Source: Peromyscus leucopus | Lineage: Eukaryota > Chordata > Mammalia > Rodentia > Cricetidae | Direction: 5' to 3' | Assembly: GCF_004664715.2 (NCBI RefSeq) | Contig: NC_051069.1 | Span: forward strand, 13,268,226-13,332,225 | Length of the DNA: 64,000 nucleotides | Part shown: piece by piece, positions 25,001-36,702 of the stretch | Layout of the letters: each line of letters opens with the position of its first letter | How positions within the stretch are numbered: the first letter of the stretch is position 1 | Made by a program: the position numbers and the translations under genes | The notes under the pieces: generated by a model | Databases searched by the model: none | What the model was told of the DNA's origin: nothing | The model's input: only the letters and a program-made list of their open reading frames with translations

Positions 25001-28000
25001 GGCTAAGGCAGGAGGGTGGTGAGTTCAAGGCCATCCTACAATATATAGTGAGTTTAAGGATAGCCTATGCTATATCTCAAAAAATAAAAATGCCTGGGAA
25101 GGCCAGGCAGTGGTGACAAACACCTTTAATCTCAGCAATGAACTCAAGGCCAGCCTGGTCTACATAGAGAGTTCCAGGACAGCCAGGGATACACAGAGGG
25201 AAAAAAAACTTAAATAAGAATAATTTAAAAAATGCCTGTGAGGCAATAGCCCAGTGAGTAAAGTGTTTGCCACGCAAGCATGGGGATCTAAGTTCGAGTC
25301 CTCAGGACCCAAGCAGAGCTCACAGTAACTCCAGTGCTCTGAGAAGCTGAGACAGGAGAATCCTGACACTGGAGGGCCAGCTAGCCTGGCTTACGACAGC
25401 AGTGACCCACAACAGAAGAGACAGAAGAGCCTGCCTCAAACAAGCCGGAAGGACAGCGCTGACTCGGAACCTGTCTTCTGACGTCCATGTATGTGTGCGC
25501 TCACACAAAGTGTACACACATGTCATACACATGGCACAGGCACACACAAAAGCAAAAGAAAGGAGAGGGACTGCCTAAGCCATGTTTAAGAGCAGTTACA
25601 TCAGAGTCTAAGAGTTATACTTAAATGGCTATTTTTAGGTTGATATTGAAGTATAATTTTTTTTTCTTTTTTTTTTGGTTTCTCCGAGACCGAGACAGGG
25701 TTTCTCCGTGTAGTTTTGGTGCCTGTCCTCGAACTCACAGAGATCCGCCTGACTCTGCCTCCCAAGTGCTGGGATTAAAGGTGTGTACCACCGCTGCCCA
25801 GCCTGGAGAATAAACTACACATTGCAAAGGAACTGTATGCAAGGAGGTGTACAGTCCAACACTCTTCTTTCTTTTCCTTTAATATATATTTTTTTAAGAC
25901 AGGACCTCTTTACATAACCCTGGCTGTCCTGGAACTCACTATGTAAATCAGGCTGGCCTTGAATTCACAGAGATCCACCTGCCTCTGCCTCCTGGGTACT
26001 GGGATTAACTGCAAAGCAGTTCATCACACTTCAGAAACACACACCCAGAAACCAACCCTCACAACCCTTCTTGCTCCTTCTAGTTTCGCCCCCACCATCC
26101 CAAGGAGAACCATTACCCTGACATCTGACAGCAGACTGCTTCCTCTCTGTAAGCATGCGATCCCATCATCCATCTCACAGTGCATAGGGAAGACTCAAAG
26201 GCACATCCACAGTGCTGTATGCATATCTGTTTAGGACTTGGTTTTTTGAGACACAGTTTTGTATAGCCAAGGCTGACTTGGAACTCGCTAAATAGCTGAG
26301 GATGACCTTGAATTGCTGATCCTCCTGCCTCCATCTCCCACATGCTGGGATTACAGGTCTATGCCATCATGCCCAGTTTATGCACTCTTAGGGATTGAAC
26401 ACAAGATCTTGTGCATGTTAGGCTAGCACTCTTCCAAATGAGTTACAAGCCTAGAGCATGCTGTGTTATATTTGTAAACTGCATTTTCACTAGCAATTCC
26501 TTTGTGTGGCTATGCTATAATTTATTGCTTTCCTTACTAATGACAGGCTTGGGCAGCTCCAGGTTTGGCTTGTTACGAAAGCGATGAAAAAGCTCTAGGG
26601 GCAGCCTTGTGAACACAAGTATTCACTCCTGTGGGTAAACACTCAGCACCGGCATTGCTGGGTCACAAGGCAGGTGTATGCTCAGTGTCTGGCTTTTTTT
26701 TTTTTTTTTTTTTTTTTGGTTTTTCGAGACAGGGTTTCTCTGTGTAGTTTGGTGCCTGTCCTGGACCTCACTCTGTAGACCAGGTTGGCCTCAAATTCAC
26801 AAAGATGTGCCTGGCTCTGCCTCCCGAGTGCTGGGATTAAAGGCGTGCGCCACCACCGCCCGACTAGAGTCTGGCTTTTAAAAGTTCAAAGGTAAATTGA
26901 AACCTGCAGGCAGAGTTAAGAAGCCACCGGAAGAACTCTGCCCACATTTCTCTATGGCCCACAGGGAAGAACATGCCTCCTTCTTCCCAAGGCCAGCCTC
27001 CTAAGGTCCTGACCATATCAAGTTTTAGGCACACTGTAGCCAGACCGGGTGGCCCCCATGTCACTAGAGATTCCTCTTGCTTGCTAAGGTCACGCAGCCC
27101 ATTTCCTATGCTCTGCCAAGGAAGTGGCAGGTTGGCTTTCCCATGTGGCACAAGCTAGCTCGAACCACACTGTGTCCTTCCTGGGGAATCTTCCTGTGTT
27201 TTCTCAAAGCCAGAGTCCTTCCACACAACCCAGAAACTGGCTGGCAAGAGCCCCCCTGGGGACAAACAGGACAACATGTTGGAGCAGGGGTGAGCCACTA
27301 ATATGCTGAGGATAAAGGAGAATTTCTTTCTTGAGCAAAAAATAATTCTGTAGTTGCTACCTTGAGGCCACACCTAGCAGACATGTTGTATTGAGAAAAT
27401 GGCCGTGCCCTTTTGCTAACTAGGAAGAGGGACAGGAGAATCCCACAGCTGAAACTCATACTGGTACAATGGGGCAGGACTAGTAAATTGGAGGTCACCT
27501 GCTAGGTCCCGATCTTATTGCCCCATCTCAGCATCCCAGGAAAAATGGCTCAAAAAGGAGCTGCACTTGTCAGATCAGTCACAGTCCCTGCCCAGAGAAG
27601 AGTCGGAGGCCACCGAGACTAGCAATGCGCTTAGATGAAAGGGGCATGTGGCAGGCAGAGAGGCTCTTCATCCAGAGACTGTGGAAAGATCACACCAGAG
27701 CAGCCAGAACCACATGTATACTCCAGGTCCAAGCTACGCCATCTGCCCTTGGCCGGGAGCCTCCCAAGAGTAGAGCGGTAGCTAGCCCAGCAGATTCCCT
27801 TTCTAATGAGTCCAAGCTGAGAAACAGAAGATGGGGGGGGGGTGAAGAGCTGGCACAAGCTGTGCAAATGCTCCCGGAGGAAGGTCTAGAGCTAAGCAAG
27901 GGACAGCAGAGTATGGGGGGGGGCGTGGCACAGCCCGACCTCCAGTGCCGGAGAGAGCAGAGGGGGTCTGCTCCCCTTGGCTGTCCGCTGACTTCCAATT

Positions 28001-29123
28001 CTGCTTGCAGTGTGTGGTGCTGGCAGCCAGACAGGAAACCTCCAGGCCAGGTTTGCCCCCAAACCATGCACCAGGCACAGAGATTAGATAATCGGTTAGA
28101 ACATCAATGGGGTAAGTGGGGCTGCCTGCATTCCATGGCTGGAGAATGGGGAGCAGCTGGGTTCTGTGACCTGCCCATCCAGGGCTGGACTGCCATGGGG
28201 TGTCTAACAACTAACTCTCGGCCACAGCCACACCTGCATGAGTCTTGAGGGCCAGAAAGAGGAAAGGACAGAACCACGTACACTTCAAACGATGGCAAGC
28301 TTTCCTTAGCCCAGAGAGCCATGTTTCCCCCTGGGAGGGTCTATGGGAAAAGGTAGTAAGCAGGTCCGGCTCAGGTTGCCTACCACCTGACCCTCAGTCC
28401 ATCTCTGGCCCTGTAAGAGCGAAGGCAGAGTCCCAAGGCCCAGTGCCAAAGCTAAAGCTCCTCCCTCGTTCCTGAGTGCCTGGAGAATAGGAGAGCGGCT
28501 TCATACTACAGTCTAGACAGTGGTCCATCTATCTTCCTTCCTTCCTTCCTTCCTTTCTTCCTTCCTTCCTTCCTTCCTTCCTTCCTTCCTTCCTTCCTTC
28601 CTTCCTTCCTCCCTCCCTCCCTCCCTCCCTCCCTCCCATTCTTTCTTTCTCCCTCCCTCCCTCCCTCCCTTCCTGGTATCATTTATTCAAGTGGCCTCAA
28701 CTTACTATGTAGCCAAGGACAACCTTGAATTTGAACTCCCATCCTCCTGCCTGCCCCCTCTCAAGTGACTGGGATTACAGGCCACACCCAGTTGATGTGG
28801 TGCTGGAGAGAGAACCCAGGGCTTCATGCATGCTAGGCAAGCACTCTACCAAGTGAGCCCCAGCCCCAGCTAATGGTGCTCTTTTCAATACAGCACAGGG
28901 CCCTGAGATCCCTCGCCTCCTGCAGCTTTCCCTGGATGCAGAGTGAGGCCACAACTCCCCGCAAAGACCCCGGGAGAGAGGATTGGAAAGAAACCAAAGA
29001 GAAGTACCGGAGCTGAGAGGATAACCCAGAGGCTCTTCTGGGGAGTGGAGTTCCTTAGATAGACATTCCTCAATCTGTGTGTGTGTTCTGGGGAGTGGAG
29101 TTCCTTAGATAGACATTCCTCAA

Positions 29124-29167
<44 letters not shown>

Positions 29168-32100
29168 GTCTTTGAGACAGGATTTCTCTGTGTAACAGCC
29201 CTGGCTATCCTGGAACTTGAACTTGCTTTGTAGAACAGGCTGGCCTCGAACTCACTGAGATCCGCCTGCTCAGCTTCTCCTGCTTACTCAAAGCACCAAA
29301 CAAGCTGGGAGAGCTAGCAGCTCAGGAGAAGGTGTAGGCAGGCTCAGCCACCTGGGAGGTGAACACCGGCTAAACAAGAATGAGTTGTAACAGGCGCAGG
29401 TTCCTCTTCCCTACAGGGGACCCGTATGTCTTTCTGCCCAGCGGATTTGGAGAGCAAGGCTGACTCCATCTTCCTACCGTGGCAGCCAAGACATTTGCCT
29501 GTGTCTCTTGCCTCAGCCCAGACCTGCCCTGTCCCCCAAGCCCTTCACTGCTTAATTAATTAGCTCTAAACCTTTTTCTTCTGTTTCCTGACCTTCGAAC
29601 CCAAGTCTGGGCTCTCAGCCTGCCAAAGGGACGCTGTTCCTTGTGAGACAGAGGTCACAGCAAGGTGTTCGGCTGGTCTTGCTCTGGGAAGAGGGTGCTG
29701 ATAAGCTGCCCGCCCAGCTCTGCTTGGGCCATTCTCTGCCAGCCTGCTCCTGCCCAGGACAGAATCCCCTTGTCCTTGTTCTCAGCATCTCTGCTCCCTG
29801 AAGCTGCACCTGTGTCCAAGGATGGACGTAGCCTCCACTCTACCTAGAAAACGCCCCAGGCTGCCCAGCCTGCCCAGAGAACCAGCTCCAGGCAGAGTCT
29901 TACCACTCAGTTTCTCACACTCCAGGGACTTGTCCAGTTTCATGCATACAGTAAGTGCTCAGTAATAATCCCAGATGAAGGATTCCTCTGTGCGTGCAGT
30001 TTGTTCGGAAACAGAGGTCTCTTAAGGCACAAACACAAGCCCTGAGTGACAGCAGCTTCTGGTTGTACCTTGAACCTCTGGTGATCCTGTCACCTCCTTC
30101 AGAGCCTGTGCCTCTCTCTACAAAACAGGACAGAAAATCCTCTTGCTTATGAGCTATGTCATGATCTGAACGAGGCCAAAGTGCAGCTGGGGAAGTGAGG
30201 GGGGACCTACAGCCCCGCCCTTTGGGCTTCCCATCCTTTACCTGCACTGAGAGCTGTAGCCCCATGTCCCACCACACCCTTAAAGGGCACCTAGAGGTAC
30301 AGCTCCCTCCCCACAGGGATGAACAATGTGGGGGTACAACTGGGCCTCATATGCACTCACAAAACTCCACACATGCCACACGTGCCTCAGTCTTTGGCCT
30401 ACAACACAAGAAAGCAGGAGCCCACAGAAGGAGGTGGCATTCTGGTGCCTAGGCTGCACCAGGAAAGGGCTCCCACCTGCTGGCCAGGAGGTATACAACT
30501 ACACCAGAGCCAGCGGTCGTGCTCAGACACCATCCTCTCTGCTCCTCCCTCCGCTGGAAGTCTGAGGACAGCCATCGGCGCTCCTGTCCTGCCCAGAGCT
30601 CAAAGACATGCAGAATGTCCCCTCCCAGGACACCCAGGCTTTCCCCCAGAGCCCGGGCCACATCAGGGCAGGCAGTGGGTTCTACAAACTGCCCGGCTGG
30701 CTGCTAGCCTTGCCAGCGGTGCCCACAGCTGGGGCAGCATCTGTCGAGCCGGCCCCCCTGGGCCTGATGACAGACCACTTTTTCTTGGCAGGCCCCTTGG
30801 GACGTGGCCATCTCCACACAAGAAGCTGGTCATTCAAGTCTAAAAACAGACGCGCATTCAGTCAGAAACAGAACACCCCTGTACTCCAAGTGGCCACTCT
30901 TCTGAAGGGAGGTACACAGACAACCTTGGCCACACAAATGCCCCAACCCAGGCTGCCAGGGGTGTGGCCACTCTCTGAGGACAAGTCAGCTCTGTTTACC
31001 CATGGCTACTGTCTAGCAGACCCCCCCTCTAGCATCTGAGGATGCCCGCCTCAGAATCCCTCTGGCCCTGTGGACCCACCAGACTCTGCTTAGAAACAGA
31101 GGCAACAGTGAGGCCCCAGGGTCCTGAGAGACTGGCTAGGGGTGGAAGCAGGCCCCTCCAACTTATGTTGGGAGCTTTGAGAAAGTCACCGTTGCTTTCT
31201 GGGACAAGAAAGTCTCCACTCAGAAGGTAAAAAGCAGAGGCCAGGAAGCTAGGTGACCTACAGACGGCCACCCATCCTCTGTGTCAGGACTCCTGTCCCA
31301 GGAGGAGCTGGCAGTATGCTCGAGGACGGCCAGCTCCCCTCCCTCCTGCCTTCCTTCTACAAATACCAACTGAAAATGTTTGCTATTCCCTCAGCTCTGG
31401 GTAAGTGCTGTGTGCTTCAGGAAGGCAGGCCAGGCACTACCTGCAACAGCCTGCCTGCCCAGGGAGGCAAACAATGAGGCTAAGACTGACTGACATACAC
31501 CAGTACATAATTACAACTCTGTAATGTATGCGCTGAGGAAAAGCAAGGGGGTCAGGAGAAATTCTCTCAGAGAGGCCGGGCTCACTGGTGGAGGGCAAGA
31601 ACGACTCTCCTAAAGCAACAGAGACCCTGCAGCTGAGCTGCACTGGACGCTCACTGGTGGCTGCACAGGGATTATTAGAGAGGCCAGAGGGTGGGCGGCC
31701 AGAGGTCTGGGACTGTATGAGGCACATAACAGAAGCCCTGTGTCTGGAGGGTACTGGTGAACAGTAAAGTGGTGAGCCGTGAGGTGGGAGAGGTGGCCAA
31801 AGCTGCATGTGAGTCCTGACAGGAGTTACTCCCTTACAAGCAACGGGGACCCAGAGAAGGGATTTAAATGAAAGGAAGGATACTATCAACTTTGCTTTTT
31901 TAAATAGAAATCTTTTTTTTTTTTTTTTGGTTTTGGTTTTTCAAGATAGGGTTTCTCTGTGTCGCTTTGCGCCTTTCCTGGATCTCACTCTGTAGACCAG
32001 GCTGGCCTCGAACTCACAGAGATCCACCTGCCTCTGCCTCCTGAGTGCTGGGATTAAAGGCGTGTGCCACCACCGCCCAGCTAAATAAAAGTATTTTTAT

Positions 32101-33732
32101 TAAAGTACGTATGTGTATAGATGTGGGTGTATGTGTGCCTGTGGCGGTCAGATCATAGCTTCAGAGGGTTGCTTCTTTCTTTCTACCGTGTGGTTTCCAG
32201 GAACTGCATTCTGGTCTTCAGGCTTGCTGAGCCATCATGCTAGATCTTAACACTAAACTTTATCTTTAAAATGATTAAGATGCTATGTTATATGGATTTC
32301 TTGAATCACAATTTATTCATTTATATTTATTCATTCATTCATTTTGAGGCAGGGTCTCACTATGAAGACCAGGTTTTTTCAAGACAGGGTTTCTCTGTGT
32401 CGCTTTGCACCTTTCCTGGAACTCACTCTGTAGCCCAGGCTGGCCTTGAACTCACAGAAATACACTTGCCTCTGCCGCCCGAGTGCTGGGATTAAATGAG
32501 TGAGTATACTACCACAACAAGCTCAACAATTTAAAAAAGAACCCTGACAACTCAACAATGAAAAGACAAATAGCTCTATAAAAGAGTGGCACATGCCATT
32601 CCGGGGTGGTGGTGGCGGCGGCGGCGGCGGTGGTGGCAGCGGCGGCGGCGGCGGCGGCACATGCCTTTAATCCCAGCACTCGGGAGGCAGAGCCAGGTGG
32701 ATCTCTGTGAGTTCGAGGCCAGCCTGGTCTACAGAGCGAGATCCAGGACAGGCACCAAAACTACACAGAGAAACCCTGCCTCAAAAAAACAAAAACAAAC
32801 AAACAAAAAAAAGTGGCACATATTTGAATCAGTATTTCTCAAAAGAAGATATTAGGTGTCCAGCAAGTACGTAAACAGGCCATAAACACCATTAGTCATG
32901 AGGAAAGAGCATCAACCCCACAAAGCATACTCTACACTCCCCCAAGACTGTCATCAATGACCACAAAGCATACTCTACACTCCCCCAAGACTGTCATCAA
33001 TGACGGGTGTGGGTGAGGCTGAGGAGAGACTGGGACCCTTCTCTCCACTTGGTAGGAATGTGAAATGGGGCCAGTGCTTTGGAAAACAACTTGGTGATTC
33101 TTCAAACTGCTGCAGTTACTATAGAGCTGAGCAAACACTCCTAGCACATAGAAAAGAGAATTTAAAATGCATGTCCAAGCCGGGCAGTGGTGGCACACGC
33201 CTTTAATCCCAGCACTCGGGAGGCAGAGGCAGGTGGATCTTTGTGAGTTCGAGGCCAGCCTGGTCTCCAAAGCGAGTTCCAGGAAAGGCGCAAAGCTACA
33301 CAGAGAAACCCTGTCTCGAAAAAACAAAAACAAAAACAAACAAAAAAAAAAATGCATGTCCAGATACTGGAGAGATGGCTCAGTAGTTAAGAGCATGTAC
33401 TGCTCTTCCAGGGGACCAGCGTTGAATTTCCACTACCCACATTCCCCAGCTCACAACCATCTGTAAGTTCAGCTCCAGGGTTACCTGACACTTCTGGGCC
33501 TCTGTGGGCACTTAGCGTGCACATACCCACACCCAGACACAGACACATAATTCAAAATAATAAAACAAATAAATAGAAATGCTTGTCCACACAAAATACT
33601 ATGCATGAATGCTCACAGCAGCATTTATTCAGAAAAGTCAAAAAGTGCAAACAGACTAAATGCCCAGCAATAAACAAAGTATTTCTCTTCATCCATTAAA
33701 ATAAAACCACTGACACATGCCAATCATGAATG

Positions 33733-33768
<36 letters not shown>

Positions 33769-34250
33769 TTAGCCAAAGGCTGGAGAGATGACTCAGTGGT
33801 TAAGGGCATAGGCTGATCTTCCTGAGTTCAAGTCCATACAACCACATGGCAGCTCACAACTATCTATAATGTGGTCTGATGCCCTCTTCTGGCATTCAGG
33901 CATACATGCAGATAGAGCACTCAAACTCATAAAAAATATACATAAAAGTTAAAAAATAAAAAGAATTAGCTGAGTGGTGATAGTACACTCCTTTAATCTT
34001 AGCATTCAGCAGAAGTAGGTAGATCTCTATGACTTCAAGACCAGCCTGCTCTACCAGGACAGCCAGGAAATCCTGTCTCCAAAAACAAAAACAAAAAGGA
34101 ATTAGCTGGGCGGTGGTGGGGCACACCTTTATTTCCAGCACTGGGGAGGCAGAGGCAGGCAGACTTCTGTGAGTCCAAGTCTAGCCTGGTCTACAGAGCT
34201 AGTTCCAGGACAGCTAAGGCTGTTACACAGAGAAACTCTGTCTAGAAAAG

Positions 34251-34312
<62 letters not shown>

Positions 34313-36658
34313 GAGAATCATGGGGGGTGGAGTAGGAAGTGGTCGTTGAGTGTAGTGCCTACAGAGGCCAGAAGAGGATGTCCGATCCCCTGGAGCTGGA
34401 GTAACCAGCAGCTGGGAGTCCCTGAAGCAGGACTGGGAAACCAACCTAGCTGCTCTTAATTATTGAGCCATCTCTCCAGCCCCCATGAAGGGACCTTTAA
34501 AATATTGTTAACTGAAAGAAGCCAGTCACAGAAGACCACTTACTCTATGTACACCCATGTAAGGAATACACAAAATTAGCAAATCTATACAGACAGAAAG
34601 TAGACTGGTAGTTCCTTGGGGGCAAGGAAAAGGCAAATGGGGAGTGGTGTCTAATCGTACATTTAGTTTCCGTGCAGGGCAAATGTTCTGGAATTAGGCA
34701 GTGGTCTTGGTTACTCAACTGTATGACTATTATAAACATCACAGAATTAGACAGGCAGCAAGTTGTTTATACATGTGCTTAGCATGTATAAGATCCTGGT
34801 TCCATCCCCAGCACTGGATAAAAACAAACAAACATGAATTTTATTGGTATATGAATTCTATCTCAATGCAAATGAGGAGGGAAGGACAGAGGGAGAAGAG
34901 ACCCAGGGCTTAAAGAATGTATGGAAGAAAAAGAGAGGGGCAGTCCCCCAAAATTAGCTTATAAAGAGTGGCCTAAGAAATAGAAAAAGAAAAAAAAAAG
35001 CTGGTCAGTGGTGGAGCCCAACTTTAATCCCAGCACCTGGGAGGCAGAGGCAGGTGGCTCTCTGAGTTCAAGGTCAGCCAAGTCTACAGAGTTAGTTCCA
35101 GGACAGACAGAACTACACAGGGAAATCTTGTCTTGAAACCCCTCCCCCAAAAAAGAAAGGCATAGAAAAGAAAAAAAAAAAATTCCAGGTCTGTAGATTG
35201 CCATGGAAACAAGCATTTCCTAAGGAGGACTGGGCAAGCAGCAGGGCACACAGTGCCGAGGTTTGCTGAAGGTAAGTAAAAGGAGGAGTGAAGGACAGAC
35301 CTTGAATTTGGACACATGGACGGGTAACCTTAGCAAGGACACTTTGGTGCTGTCATGGGCCCGGCTCCTTCCTGCCTCCCAGACTGGCGACTAGGAGTGA
35401 CAGTGAGCCTCTGACCACATGTGAGGAAACTATGCCGTCAGCCAACTCAGCACACAGCCTGGGATGCTCGCCTGCCTCTCCCCACTTCCAGTAAGAGACC
35501 ACGTGGTTGCTGGGGTTGGGTAGGACTGCATGCTTCTCTCCGGGCAGTTGAGTGCGTTCCTTGGAGATCAGGTGCTGCCTCGCTGCCTTATCACATCACC
35601 CCACTCTCCGGCCACTCTCCTCCACCCCAAGGACGCACCAACTGCAAGGCTATTTTCTAAACCTGCCCTAGAAAGAGCTGGGAAAACCAAGGTCCCTCCG
35701 GTCCCTAGTGGCAGCCACACCCAGAATTCCAGTACCACACTTAGTGGTTCCCAAGGCGGCGCCTGCAGCGACACTGATCACGTCAGCGTGGCGAGGCCCA
35801 GCCTTCTGCCAGCTGGTGAGTCGAGCTGGTGCGTTGGCCCAAAGGTAGCGCTTAGCGCAGATCGGGAGACCTGACGTGAGGACAGGAGCAGCGCCCCCAC
35901 CAACCGGCTTCCTGGGATGCTGAGCCTGCACCCCATCCGTGCCTGGCTCCTGGAGCTGTGCCCAGCACCAGAGCTGGCAGCTGGCCGCGGCTGTGCACAC
36001 CCCTGGCGGGGCTAGAGTCCGCACCCTGCTGCAGGCTCTCGCCAACGTGGCTCCCCGGGCAGATTCCTGACTGATGATCCAGTCTTGAGCAGCTTTCTGG
36101 GTCCTCGGGGAGCATCACAGACTGCGTAAATGACTAAAACCGCTAGGGAGTGCCAGCTCTCTTTCTCCTGTTATTCAACACATGGAGGTTGTAGCCATTG
36201 TAAAAAGGTGAGAAAAATACAGATTTATGTATTTGAAAGAAACCACTGTTGCCCCGTGGTGATGGTGGTGGTGGTGGTGGTACAAGCTTTTAATCCCAGT
36301 ACTCTTGAGTTCAAGGCCAGCCTAGTCTACAGAGTGAGTTCCAGGACCGCCAGGGTGACACAGAGAAACTCTGTGTCGAAAAAACAAAAAGAAAACGAAA
36401 AGAAAAAGATTGCCGGGCAGAGAGAAACTGTAATACCCTGACCACGCATAACTACTTGATAAACCATAAGAAAGTGGCTTTAGGAGCTGGAGAAATGGCT
36501 CGGTAGATAAGAACATGGCCTCTTCTTGCAGAGGACCTGAGTTCGGGTCCCAACACCCACATCAGGGAACTCACAACCACTCATAACTCCAGCTCCACGT
36601 GAATCTGATGCCCTGACGCCATCTTCTAGTCTTTGAGAGCACCTGCACATGTGTGCAT

Positions 36659-36702
<44 letters not shown>

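Larger units (their letters stand above)
32815..34745 (+). mobile_element. Old L1 remnant broken by later SINE insertions
   Basis: Pieces at 32815-33163, 33590-33737 and 34490-34745 read like the 3' part of an old L1 (aaacaacttggtgattcttc, ctcacagcagcatttattca, taatcgtacatttag). They are separated by a B1 (33178-33348, 14-bp duplication aaaatgcatgtcca), B2/B3 (33366-33579), an A-run (33738-33763), B2 (33776-33963), B1s (33967-34090 and 34099-34250), (AG)n (34252-34310) and a reverse B3 (34345-34483). The frames are broken throughout. Confidence 0.65.

Noticed and set aside
27625..28248. 207-codon ORF on the plus strand
   Set aside because: No recognisable domain, lies in GRAMD2A intron 1, runs through G-runs and has several equally long overlapping frames on the other strand; typical of chance in GC-rich DNA.
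30319..30843. 174-codon plus-strand ORF
   Set aside because: No family recognised, no splice or start context, overlapping frames also open.
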